Positions 28,048-36,876 of a stretch of 42,642 nt of DNA are shown here, one piece after another. Both the position numbers and the translations under genes were made by a program. A model generated the notes under the pieces. That model saw only the letters and a list, made by a program, of their open reading frames with translations, was not told the DNA's origin and searched no databases. Numbering within the stretch: position 1 is the first letter of the stretch; each line of letters begins with the position of its first letter. Source of the DNA: Sphingobacteriales bacterium (GTDB lineage Bacteria > Bacteroidota > Bacteroidia > Sphingobacteriales > Sphingobacteriaceae). The DNA lies in NCBI GenBank assembly GCA_947505035.1, contig CANNIS010000004.1, forward strand, positions 1 through 42,642, read 5' to 3'.

Positions 28048-28983
28048 TTAGCTTTCAAAGGCCGAAATTGGGTTATTTGGATCTTTTAATATATCCATTA
28101 AAGAGTAATTCCAGGGTTTCCAAAATGCTTCGAGCACTTGCGCATAGGTTTTGTTTACCCATTCGTCGAATGGCGCTTTAGTAAAGAAACCATTTAAAGC
28201 ACTCACATAAATTTTATCTTGTTGTATCACAAAATCATATTGCATAATTTGATTAAATAAATAATTAGTATAAAATACTTTTGCGCAAAACTCTTGTAAT
28301 TGTTTTGCAGTAATAGGCTGATTATTTATTTTTTCGAATAAATTTTGGTGATAAATTTTATTCGCACCATTGTCTTGCAAGCAAATTAAAATTGCCTTAT
28401 TTTTAATTCGCAATAAAAACGTCATGGTGTTGATCTCGTTTCGATGCTCAAATGGAGCAAGGCTTTCGTCGTTTTCAACATTTAAAATAAATAAGGAAAA
28501 TGGCTTAGCCTCTTCGGCGTCGATTTCAAAAATAATTCCTTGTAAAAAAAATAATAGGTTTTTAAATTTTTCGACTAGTGCTGGAGATAAATCAAAAATT
28601 TCTCCTCTTTGTTGGTTAATCAGCCCGTGCTTTACTTCTTTATAAATTAATCCGTAAGAAATTAAACCAGACCAAAAAAATAAGGTCCATTCCGAAATTT
28701 GTGCAAGCCCTGTTGGATTTTCAAAAGCTGCGGCAACCTGTTTTTGTAGCAATTCAATTTTTTCTTTCGCTTTTTGGCTGCAGGGTAAGCTTAGTTTTCC
28801 GTAAGTGGTATAGGTTTCGTCTAATAATTTAAAAGGTTGCTCTTTTAACTCAAAAGCATCCATTATCCATTCAGGAAATATGTATAATGGTGCGCTTGAC
28901 TCGTCGAGTTTTTCGCCGGTTAAAAAGCAGGTGTTTGCCCTAAATTCAAAATTGATAAATGGATTGTATAATGTCTCTTGCAT
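28048..28983 (-). CDS. Hypothetical cytoplasmic protein
   Basis: The 311-residue protein has no signal peptide or membrane segment. Its N-terminus contains NTCFLTGEKLDESSAPLYIF, then PEWIMDAFELKEQPFKLLDE. The Cys-x-x-Thr-Gly and following Pro-Glu-Trp resemble the opening of some HNH-like or zinc-ribbon proteins, but only one cysteine is present there. Much of the rest is helical and rich in aromatic residues (for example WTLFFWSGLISYGLIYKEV). I do not recognise it and would not assign a function. A -7-like box 12 bases upstream suggests its own promoter, and it diverges from the dipeptide epimerase gene. Confidence 0.8.
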   Translation of the reverse strand: MQETLYNPFINFEFRANTCFLTGEKLDESSAPLYIFPEWIMDAFELKEQPFKLLDETYTTYGKLSLPCSQKAKEKIELLQKQVAAAFENPTGLAQISEWTLFFWSGLISYGLIYKEVKHGLINQQRGEIFDLSPALVEKFKNLLFFLQGIIFEIDAEEAKPFSLFILNVENDESLAPFEHRNEINTMTFLLRIKNKAILICLQDNGANKIYHQNLFEKINNQPITAKQLQEFCAKVFYTNYLFNQIMQYDFVIQQDKIYVSALNGFFTKAPFDEWVNKTYAQVLEAFWKPWNYSLMDILKDPNNPISAFES

Positions 28984-28995
28984 AATCTATATTTA

Positions 28996-29003
28996 CAAAA
29001 GTA
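28996..29003 (-). promoter_or_regulatory. Candidate -7 element for the 28048-28983 gene
   Basis: TACTTTTG on the minus strand matches TAnnTTTG, 12 bases before the ATG at 28983. No clear -33 TTG is present within the 58-base divergent gap. Confidence 0.3.
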
Positions 29004-29041
29004 ATAAATGATTTGAATTGTATTGATTTTATAGAAAAGCT

Positions 29042-30055
29042 ATGATAGAATTTCACACAGAACCATTCTCGCTAGAATTAAATTACCCTTTTAGCATTTC
29101 AAATTTTTCGCGCAGTAATACTCCAGTTGCATTGGTTCGTTTACAGTACGAAGGATTGATAGGATATGGAGAAGCTTCTATGCCGCCCTATTTGGGAGAA
29201 ACACAAGAAAGCGCGAGTCACTTTTTTTCGAAAGTAAGTTTGCGGAATTTCGAACCAAGTCAATATTTGTCTATCATTGAGTATATCGATAATATTGAGC
29301 CAGGGCACCATGCTGCAAAAGCGGCTATAGACATTGCCCTTCACGATTTAATTGCTCAAATAAAAGGAATTCCATGTTACGAATTGCTTGGTTCTGATCA
29401 TGCGAATATGCCCTTTACTTCCTTTACCATAGGCATCGATCATCCCGAAATTATTGCCATCAAAATGAAGGATGCCGAACCCTTTCATTTTATCAAAGTT
29501 AAACTTGGATCTGATCAAGATCAAGTAATCATCAATACCATTAGGTCTATCAGCGATAAGCCTATTTATGTAGATGCAAACAGAGGCTGGGGCAGTAAAG
29601 AACATGCATTGGAAATGATTGAATGGTTGGCTACTCAAAATGTGCAATTAATTGAACAGCCGCTAGAAATTAACCAGCTGGCCGATATGGAATGGTTAAA
29701 ACTTAAATCTCCTTTGCCGTTGTTTGCAGACGAATCTTGCAGACGCTTATACGATATTGAAAATATTGCGAATGCATTTCATGGTATCAATATAAAATTG
29801 ATGAAATCAACTGGTATTGCCGAAGCACAAAAAATGATTGCCAAAGCGCGTGCCTTAGATTTAAAAATAATGATGGGTTGTATGAGCGAGACGTCTTGCG
29901 GAATTTACGCTGCCGCTGCACTTGCACCTCAAGTTGATTACTGCGACCTAGATAGCCCATGGATGGTAAAAAATAATCCTTTCGAAGCGCCACTTTTAAT
30001 TGATGGTAAAATTCAGTTATCGAAAAGCGCAGGACTAGGCCTGATTTTAAAATAA
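29042..30055 (+). CDS. Dipeptide epimerase (L-Ala-D/L-Glu epimerase type), enolase superfamily
   Basis: The 337-residue enzyme belongs to the muconate-lactonising subgroup of enolases. All active-site residues are visible: the KxK pair K152/K154 in FIKVKLGSD, metal ligands D178 (YVDANRGW), E205 (LIEQPLE) and D230 (FADESC), and the opposite base K252 (INIKLMKSTG). The C-terminal CDLDSPW has the Asp-x-Asp (302/304) that binds the dipeptide amino group in L-Ala-D/L-Glu epimerases. That enzyme processes the murein dipeptide L-Ala-D-Glu for reuse. Exact dipeptide preference cannot be read from sequence. Ends in a bidirectional terminator. Confidence 0.9.
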   Translation: MIEFHTEPFSLELNYPFSISNFSRSNTPVALVRLQYEGLIGYGEASMPPYLGETQESASHFFSKVSLRNFEPSQYLSIIEYIDNIEPGHHAAKAAIDIALHDLIAQIKGIPCYELLGSDHANMPFTSFTIGIDHPEIIAIKMKDAEPFHFIKVKLGSDQDQVIINTIRSISDKPIYVDANRGWGSKEHALEMIEWLATQNVQLIEQPLEINQLADMEWLKLKSPLPLFADESCRRLYDIENIANAFHGINIKLMKSTGIAEAQKMIAKARALDLKIMMGCMSETSCGIYAAAALAPQVDYCDLDSPWMVKNNPFEAPLLIDGKIQLSKSAGLGLILK

Positions 30056-30089
30056 AAAAAGGGCTCGTAATTATACGAGCCCTTTTTTT
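30054..30089. terminator. Bidirectional terminator between epimerase and metalloprotease genes
   Basis: A 16-bp perfect stem AAAAAAAGGGCTCGTA / TACGAGCCCTTTTTTT with loop ATTA overlaps the epimerase stop codon. It has A- and T-runs on both sides and serves both convergent genes. Confidence 0.93.
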
Positions 30090-30105
30090 ATTCTTTATAT
30101 CGCTA

Positions 30106-32670
30106 TTATTTCTCTAAACCTTTATTGATTGTATAAATAACATTGGCTCTGTGTGCCTTTGAATCTGCATCTGCTAGCGCTGCAGCCGCTCCCGCAATCA
30201 CTTTTATTTTTCTTAAATTCGCTAATGCATTTGATTGCGCGCGATAATCAAAACTAGCCCCATTCACAATTTCAATTAAATTATTTACATAAGCCAATTG
30301 TAAGTTTTGTCTAAATCCATTCACTGCAGTTTGTGCATCGGCATTAAAAATGGCAACGGTTAAATCGTTCATCATTTCGGCTACAGCATATTGATTGCCA
30401 TATAAACCACCATCCGAAATTCGCTTTAAAACATTGGCGCTTAAAATGTGCGCAAAAATTCCTTTTTGAATATTTAATACGCGTTCGTGTATTTTTGGAT
30501 CTTCGTTTCCACCGCTAAAACCTCTTCTTTGATATTGTAAGTATTGGTATAAATCTGCTGGTAAATCAAAAGCTTTAGGTGCAAAAACATAGTCAGATAA
30601 AGCTTTCATCGCTCTTTTTTGATCTGCGTAACTTACAGCGGTAATAGGCTTTACAGCGCTTTTTTGTTCCGGAAAACTTCTGTCAATATAAACACCACCA
30701 ATGTATCTCGAAATAACACCAGCTGCCGTATTGTATTCGCCTGCTGCTACTAAATAAGCATTACGCATTTCTTGATAAGATTGTCCTTCTTTAATATACT
30801 TTGATTTTAATTTCTTCATTAAGTTATTCGAAAGTTTCATGCGGTCTATCGAATAAGAAATGGCATCGCTCGTTAAATCGTTGATCATTCCTCTTGGATC
30901 AATTCCTTTACCAGCAGCACGCATATCGTCGGCATCGTTTCCAAAAATCAATTGTGGATCGCTCGAGCGCGCTGCAATTTTTAATAACCTATCGGTTTCT
31001 TCTTTTTCATTTGCAGCAGATGTGCTGTAACCAAATTCAATTGCCCACAAATCGTAAGGGCCTGGTTTGGTGGTAAAGTACTGTCCCTGCTTGGTTCTAT
31101 CTAATGCAATGTTTGCAGCAGGATAATCCATTACAGAACCTGTTAATCCAATCTGTTTAGTTAAAGTAGTATTGTTAATGTTCGCTGGGCTATGTAATTG
31201 ACTGGCTTTCATATTATGATTTAAACCGAAAGTGTGCCCTACTTCGTGTAACACTAAATAGTATAAAGACTGTTTTATGTAATTACTTTTTTCAACATCT
31301 GTTGCACTATAAGCCATTAAAGCCGCATTGCCAAATTGTGTTGCTTGACTAAAATAATTTCCGATATCGCAAAAGTTGTTTTGGGTAAATTCATTTGCTT
31401 GAAAAGTTTGCGATGTAGCGTCAAATAATTTTTCTTGTTTTAATCGATTGGTAAAAAACACATACTCTAACATAATATCTGCACCAATAATTTGTCCAGT
31501 TTTAGGATTTACAAAACTTGGACCATAGCCACCAAATGGCGGGAACGGAGAAGATGTCCAGCGTAAAACATTATATCGAATATCGCCTGCATCCCACGAA
31601 GCCGTGTCTGGTTGCACTTCGCAGCGGATCGCATTTTTAAATCCTGCTTTTTCAAATGCTTGATTCCAAGTTAAAATCGCTTCTTTAATGGTTGGTCTAA
31701 ATTCTTCGGGTGTTGTATTTTCTATCCACCAAGTAATGGGTTCAATGGGTTCCGATAAAGTTGCTGATGGGTCTTTCTTTTCTAAATTCCATCTGTTAAT
31801 TACATCTTTATAAGGCGTCGCCTTTTGTGTAGTCATGTCTTCTATTTGTTGCATAAAATAACCAATGCGCGGATCGTCGTAACGTGGCTTAAAATTATTT
31901 TTTGGCATTTCAATAATAGAATGTTGAATTTTAACCGTTACCGATCTTGCATCTGTTACATCTGGTCCGCCGCCATTTGAAGGCGCAGGATTATCGTAAA
32001 CATATTCTACAATTACATCTGTATTTTTTGGATAATTACGAATGCTCGCAAATTTTGTTTTTTCTTTACTCAGCGTGCCCAAGGTAAAACTAGCGCCTGG
32101 CTTGGCATTGGGGTTAGGTGAAGGTTTTATTTGTGATAAATTTTCAACCAAAAATAATTCATCAGCTTTCAGTAAATAATTTTCACCTTCTTCTGCCACA
32201 ATTTTTAAAGAAGCTAAAATTGGTTTGTTGATATTGGCATCGGCCGATTTTGAAATTGGATTAGCTGGATCGAAATAATAATTAGTATTCTCTTTAACGA
32301 ATTCTATTCTATCAAAATATTTTCGAATAGAAAAAACTTCGTTGTCTCTGAAAGATCCTTTAAAAGCACCTGCCGAAACCACACCGTTTTCGGCATAATT
32401 AAAATAAATATATTCTTTGTTTAATTGTTCTTTTTTAATTTTCATGTAAACAGTGCCTATGGCAGTGTCTTGATACATGGCAAATAAACCATCGCTCAGC
32501 TTGGTAGGCTTTATGATTTCTTTGATGGTTTTCTTAGCTTCTTTTTTAGGTGCATCTGTTGCAGTAGCAGCAACGGGTGCAGCGTTTTTGTTTTTTTGTG
32601 CAAAGCTTGCATTGCAGCATAAAATACTAGCGAATACAATCGCCATAGGTAAGTTTGATTTTCTTATCAT
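30106..32670 (-). CDS. Secreted zinc-dependent metalloprotease (DUF5117/DUF4953 type)
   Basis: The 854-residue protein has a signal peptide (to about residue 24, CCNASFAQ) and an N-terminal beta-rich DUF5117-like domain. The catalytic zinc site is HEVGHTFGLNH at 475-485 (HExxHxxGxxH, metzincin-like). A GSVMDYPAANI Met-turn lies about 35 residues later. The C-terminal part (about 570-854) is mostly helical. Homologues in Bacteroidota are large periplasmic or surface proteases of unknown substrate. It follows the THUMP methyltransferase gene by 12 bases but shows no functional link to it. It ends at a strong terminator. Confidence 0.92.
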   Translation of the reverse strand: MIRKSNLPMAIVFASILCCNASFAQKNKNAAPVAATATDAPKKEAKKTIKEIIKPTKLSDGLFAMYQDTAIGTVYMKIKKEQLNKEYIYFNYAENGVVSAGAFKGSFRDNEVFSIRKYFDRIEFVKENTNYYFDPANPISKSADANINKPILASLKIVAEEGENYLLKADELFLVENLSQIKPSPNPNAKPGASFTLGTLSKEKTKFASIRNYPKNTDVIVEYVYDNPAPSNGGGPDVTDARSVTVKIQHSIIEMPKNNFKPRYDDPRIGYFMQQIEDMTTQKATPYKDVINRWNLEKKDPSATLSEPIEPITWWIENTTPEEFRPTIKEAILTWNQAFEKAGFKNAIRCEVQPDTASWDAGDIRYNVLRWTSSPFPPFGGYGPSFVNPKTGQIIGADIMLEYVFFTNRLKQEKLFDATSQTFQANEFTQNNFCDIGNYFSQATQFGNAALMAYSATDVEKSNYIKQSLYYLVLHEVGHTFGLNHNMKASQLHSPANINNTTLTKQIGLTGSVMDYPAANIALDRTKQGQYFTTKPGPYDLWAIEFGYSTSAANEKEETDRLLKIAARSSDPQLIFGNDADDMRAAGKGIDPRGMINDLTSDAISYSIDRMKLSNNLMKKLKSKYIKEGQSYQEMRNAYLVAAGEYNTAAGVISRYIGGVYIDRSFPEQKSAVKPITAVSYADQKRAMKALSDYVFAPKAFDLPADLYQYLQYQRRGFSGGNEDPKIHERVLNIQKGIFAHILSANVLKRISDGGLYGNQYAVAEMMNDLTVAIFNADAQTAVNGFRQNLQLAYVNNLIEIVNGASFDYRAQSNALANLRKIKVIAGAAAALADADSKAHRANVIYTINKGLEK

Positions 32671-32682
32671 GTTGTTAGCTTT

Positions 32683-33867
32683 TTATTGTGATACTATTTT
32701 GGGTTCGCGTTTACTTCCGCCATATAATTCGTAAGCAAGTAAGCGACATTCTAATTTACTATTAAAAAATTCTGTTTTTTGTGAAGCCTTCAATCCTACT
32801 TTTTTAGCAAGATTAGGACTGGCTGTAAAAATAAATCCTTTATAACCTTGACAACTTGTTTTTAAGAAATCGCCAATGGCTTTATAAATAATTTCTAAAT
32901 CTTCGTACTCTCCTAGCCTTTCGCCGTATTCTGGATTAATCATCACTACCCCTAGATTATCTGAAGGCACTTTGGTATCTCTAAAATCACACACTTCAAA
33001 ATCAATGATATGATCGACTCCTGCAGTTTGCGCATTCATGCGTGTAGCATTGATTGCATTTGGATTAATGTCTGTTGCAATTATTTTGGCAGGCGTGCTT
33101 TTTAAAGCAATTGCTCTGCCTTCTGTTCTAATAGATTGATAGTATTCGTCGTTGTATCCTTCGATGTGCATAAAGCTATAATAGGCTCTTAGCAAACCAG
33201 GGTATTTGTTCAAGGCCATTAATGCTGCTTCAATAGCTAGCGTACCGCTACCACACATTGGATTTACAAAGTCTGTTTTTCCATCCCAGCCACTGGCCAT
33301 AATGGTTGCCGCGGCTAAGCTTTCTTGCATTGGTGCCGAACCTGGTAATTTTCTATAATTATGTTTAGATAATGTTTCGCCCGAAGTATCGATAAAAACC
33401 GACACTTGGTTTTCTCGCCAAAATAAATGAATTACTAATTTATTTCTTTCCGGACCACTGTCTGGTCTGATGCCAAATTTTTCTTTCATACGATCAACAA
33501 TCGCATCTTTCAATTTAACATTGGCAAATAAATTATTATCGATGGTATCGTTTTCGACATTAGAAGTGATGCATAAATAGCCATCTTTTTTAATGATGTT
33601 TTCCCAATCGATGGTTAAAGCTTCTTTATACATTAAATCGGCGTTCACCGCTTCGAAATCTTTGATTAACCACAATACTTGGTTACCCGTACGAATATAA
33701 AAATTTAGTTTAATGCAATCATTGATAGTTCCTTCAATGGCAACACCAGTAGACCATTGATCTGTTATAGTAAAGCCTAAATCTGTAACCTCTTTACTCA
33801 AATATGGAGCAATAAATTTGGGGCAAGTAATAATTATTTTACTTTTTTGTTCAAAAGAAATGCTCAT
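32683..33867 (-). CDS. THUMP-domain class I SAM-dependent RNA methyltransferase (RlmL-like)
   Basis: The 394-residue protein has an N-terminal THUMP RNA-binding region (about 60-160) and a Rossmann methyltransferase. SAM-binding motif I is FVNPMCGSGTLAIEAALMA and the acidic motif is IIATDINPNAINATRMNA. Motif IV reads MINPEYGERLG, with NPEYG in place of the usual NPPYG. This architecture is that of RlmL/RlmN6-type enzymes that make m2G or related marks in 23S rRNA; the exact target base is inferred. It sits 26 bases after metG in a translation-related operon. Confidence 0.9.
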   Translation of the reverse strand: MSISFEQKSKIIITCPKFIAPYLSKEVTDLGFTITDQWSTGVAIEGTINDCIKLNFYIRTGNQVLWLIKDFEAVNADLMYKEALTIDWENIIKKDGYLCITSNVENDTIDNNLFANVKLKDAIVDRMKEKFGIRPDSGPERNKLVIHLFWRENQVSVFIDTSGETLSKHNYRKLPGSAPMQESLAAATIMASGWDGKTDFVNPMCGSGTLAIEAALMALNKYPGLLRAYYSFMHIEGYNDEYYQSIRTEGRAIALKSTPAKIIATDINPNAINATRMNAQTAGVDHIIDFEVCDFRDTKVPSDNLGVVMINPEYGERLGEYEDLEIIYKAIGDFLKTSCQGYKGFIFTASPNLAKKVGLKASQKTEFFNSKLECRLLAYELYGGSKREPKIVSQ

Positions 33868-33893
33868 GTTGTGGATTTAAAAAAAATTAAAAT

Positions 33894-35927
33894 TTATTTG
33901 ACGCTGCCGCCATTGCTAATTGCTTTTGTGGGTGCTATAAATACTAAACTTCCATCTGCATTTTCTGCCATTAATATCATGCCTTCTGAAGTAATACCTT
34001 TGATGTCTCTAGGCGCTAGATTTACCAATATGGTAACTTGTTGCCCAATGATATTTTCGGGTTCGTAAAAAGCCGCAATACCAGATACTACGGTTCTTTG
34101 ATCGATACCGGTATCGATGGTCATTTTCAATAAATTTTTTGTTTTCGGTACACGTTCAGCAGCAATGATAGTGCCTACACGCATGTCGTTGTTACTAAAT
34201 TCATCGAAAGTAATCAGTGGTTTTTGTGCTTCCATTTGATGGTTTGCTTGTTCGTTTTCTTTTTTAGATGCAGTCAATTTTGCAAGTTGCGCATCCATTT
34301 GTTCGTCTTCTATTTTGGCAAATAATAAAGTGGCTGCTCCTAACTGATGACCCGCAGGTATTAAGTTTGAGGTGCCTGCTGTATTCCAATCCGAGCTAGC
34401 TAAATTTAATTGCTCGAATAAACTTTTAGAAGTAAACGGTAAAAATGGTTCAGAAAGAATGGCCAAGTTTGCGGCAATTTGTAAACTGATGGCTAAAATA
34501 GTTGCTATCCTTTGCGATTCCTCTTTACTAATTTTCCAAGGTTCGGTGTCGGCTAAATATTTATTTCCTAAACGCGCTAAATTCATCAATTCGACAAGTG
34601 CTTCTCTGAATCGATACTGCTCAATAGATTTTGCAATTTTTGCTGGATAGCTTTGCATTTCGGCAAGGACTGCTAAATCGTATGGCGTGCAGTCTTTGAT
34701 CTCGCCGGCTTTGCCATCAAAATATTTATGACTTAAAACCATTACGCGGTTAATAAAGTTGCCGAAAACAGCGACTAGCTCGTTGTTATTTCTGGCCTGA
34801 AAATCTTTCCAAGTAAAATCGTTGTCTTTGGTTTCGGGTGCATTTGCACAAAGCACATATCTTAAAATATCTTGTTTGCCTGCAAAATCTTGCAAGTATT
34901 CGTGTAACCAAACTGCCCAATTTCTAGAAGTAGAAATTTTTTCACCTTCTAAATTTAAAAATTCGTTGGCCGGTACATTTTCTGGTAATATATAATCGCC
35001 ATGTGCCATTAAAATAGCAGGGAAAATAATGCAATGAAAAACAATATTATCTTTTCCGATAAAATGCACCAATTTAGTGTCTTTGCTTTTCCAATATTTT
35101 TCCCAATCGGGTGTTAATTCTTTCGTAGCAGAAATATAACCGATAGGTGCATCAAACCAAACATACAATACTTTTCCTTCGGCATCTTTCAATGGAACTT
35201 TTACACCCCAATCTAAATCGCGTGTCATGGCGCGCGGTTGCAAACCTTGGTTTAACCACGACTTACACTGCCCATATACATTGGCTTTCCAATCTTTATG
35301 GGAATCAATATAATTTTCGATATCGCCTTGCATTTTATCTAAAGGCAAGAACCAATTTTTAGTTGTTTTTAAAACTGGCACAGCGCCAGAAAGCGTAGAA
35401 TGTGGATTGATTAAATCGGTTGCATTTAAAGTGCTGCCACAATTTTCGCATTGATCGCCGTAGGCGTTTTCGTTATTGCAATTTGGACAAGTGCCCACAA
35501 TATATCTGTCTGCTAAAAACTGCTTTGCTTGTTCGTCATAATATTGCTCCGTTATTTCTTCCGAAAAAATATTTTTTTGGTGCAAATTTGTGAAAAATTC
35601 CGAAGCTGTTTCGTGGTGTGTAGGAGAAGATGTTCTGGCATATATATCGAAAGAAATACCAAAATCTTTAAAAGCATCGCCCATCATTTTATGGTACTTG
35701 TCGATGACTTGTTGCGAAGTAATGCCTTCTTTTTTTGCTCTAATAGAAATTGCGGCACCGTGTTCATCGGAACCACAAATAAATTTCACATCTTTACCTT
35801 TAGAACGAAGATAACGCGCGTAAATATCTGCAGGCAAATAGCAACCTGCCAAATGGCCTATATGAACCGGACCATTTGCATATGGTAAAGCAGCGGTAAC
35901 GGTGGTTCTTTTAAATTGATCTTCCAA
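33894..35927 (-). CDS. metG: Methionyl-tRNA synthetase
   Basis: The 677-residue enzyme charges tRNA-Met. HIGH is at residues 22-25 ([10 protein letters not shown]). The zinc knuckle has C147, C150, C160 and C163 ([18 protein letters not shown]), and the KMSKS loop is the variant KISTS at 330-334 ([15 protein letters not shown]). A C-terminal EMAP-II/Trbp111 tRNA-binding domain (about 570-677) includes [20 protein letters not shown] and [19 protein letters not shown] Lys/Gln-rich linker (about 540-570) joins the two parts. First gene of the operon with the RNA methyltransferase and the metalloprotease, divergent from ldcA. Confidence 0.98.
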   Translation of the reverse strand: MEDQFKRTTVTAALPYANGPVHIGHLAGCYLPADIYARYLRSKGKDVKFICGSDEHGAAISIRAKKEGITSQQVIDKYHKMMGDAFKDFGISFDIYARTSSPTHHETASEFFTNLHQKNIFSEEITEQYYDEQAKQFLADRYIVGTCPNCNNENAYGDQCENCGSTLNATDLINPHSTLSGAVPVLKTTKNWFLPLDKMQGDIENYIDSHKDWKANVYGQCKSWLNQGLQPRAMTRDLDWGVKVPLKDAEGKVLYVWFDAPIGYISATKELTPDWEKYWKSKDTKLVHFIGKDNIVFHCIIFPAILMAHGDYILPENVPANEFLNLEGEKISTSRNWAVWLHEYLQDFAGKQDILRYVLCANAPETKDNDFTWKDFQARNNNELVAVFGNFINRVMVLSHKYFDGKAGEIKDCTPYDLAVLAEMQSYPAKIAKSIEQYRFREALVELMNLARLGNKYLADTEPWKISKEESQRIATILAISLQIAANLAILSEPFLPFTSKSLFEQLNLASSDWNTAGTSNLIPAGHQLGAATLLFAKIEDEQMDAQLAKLTASKKENEQANHQMEAQKPLITFDEFSNNDMRVGTIIAAERVPKTKNLLKMTIDTGIDQRTVVSGIAAFYEPENIIGQQVTILVNLAPRDIKGITSEGMILMAENADGSLVFIAPTKAISNGGSVK

Positions 35928-35954
35928 AACTTTGGTATATAATATCTAATTTGG

Positions 35955-35962
35955 CAAAGATA
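35955..35962 (-). promoter_or_regulatory. Candidate -7 element for metG
   Basis: TATCTTTG on the minus strand matches TAnnTTTG, 27 bases before the metG ATG, within the 49-base divergent gap with ldcA. The best -33 TTG is at 24 bases spacing, which is long. Confidence 0.35.
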
Positions 35963-35976
35963 ATGCTTTAAACGCA

Positions 35977-36876
35977 ATGCACATTCCAAGAAACCTTAAA
36001 AAAGGCGATACAGTAGGTATTTTAAGTACCGCGCGTAAAATAAATGCAGCTGCACTGCAATTTACCATCAATTTATTAGAAAATTGGGGGCTAAAAGTAG
36101 TTTTAGGCAGCAGCATTGGTCTGGCCCATCATCAATTTGCGGGTACTGCCGAACAAAGATTAGCTAATTTTCAGGAATTTTTAGATGATGACAACATAGC
36201 TGCCATTTTATGTGCTCGAGGTGGTTATGGTACCTTGCAAATAATTGACGATATCAACTGGGACCATTTTTTAAAAAATCCAAAATGGATTTGCGGATTT
36301 TCGGATGTAACCGTTTTACATTCGCATTTAACAACACTTGGCGTTGCAAGTATCCATTGCTCCATGCCTTCGCTTTTCCCTACTGAAACAGATCACGAAA
36401 CTTTACACTCGATACGTCGTGCATTGATGGGCGAAAGCAATGAAATTTCGTTTCCAGTGTCTGAGTTTAATAAAGCAGGAGATGCAGAAGGAAATTTAGT
36501 TGGCGGAAATTTATCTTTGGTTTATGCATTACAAGCAAGCGATAGTGATATTGATACCAATGGAAAAATATTATTTCTAGAAGACCTAGATGAATATATA
36601 TATCACATCGACAGAATGATGATTAGTTTAGATCGTGCAGGAAAATTAAAAGGCCTGAAAGGTCTATTAATAGGAGGCATGACGGCTATGAAAGACCACG
36701 AAATTCCATTTGGCAATAAGGTTGAAGAAATTATTTTAGGGGTTTGTGAAAAATATAATTTCCCCGTTTATTTTAATTTTCCGGCTGGCCATTTGGATTT
36801 TAATTTTGCCTTAAAATTACAGTGCCCTGTAAAAATTACATGCAAAAACGATCGCGTACATTTTCAACAAATTTAA
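35977..36876 (+). CDS. ldcA: LD-carboxypeptidase (murein tetrapeptide carboxypeptidase), family S66
   Basis: The 299-residue enzyme removes the terminal D-Ala from murein tetrapeptides in the cytosol so that the tripeptide can be reused. It has the S66 hallmarks: LCARGGYGTLQIID, the nucleophile Ser109 in CGFSDVTVLH, a candidate glutamate at 202 in LFLEDLDEYIYHIDRM and His272 in FPAGHLDFN, giving a Ser-Glu-His triad. There is no signal peptide, consistent with a cytosolic recycling role. The stop codon directly abuts the stop of the convergent amylase gene with no base between them. Confidence 0.93.
   Translation: MHIPRNLKKGDTVGILSTARKINAAALQFTINLLENWGLKVVLGSSIGLAHHQFAGTAEQRLANFQEFLDDDNIAAILCARGGYGTLQIIDDINWDHFLKNPKWICGFSDVTVLHSHLTTLGVASIHCSMPSLFPTETDHETLHSIRRALMGESNEISFPVSEFNKAGDAEGNLVGGNLSLVYALQASDSDIDTNGKILFLEDLDEYIYHIDRMMISLDRAGKLKGLKGLLIGGMTAMKDHEIPFGNKVEEIILGVCEKYNFPVYFNFPAGHLDFNFALKLQCPVKITCKNDRVHFQQI

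Noticed and set aside
28039-28054. Inverted repeat AAGCTAATTTTAGCTT at the end of the 311-residue protein gene
   Set aside because: AT-rich with almost no loop; not a credible terminator.
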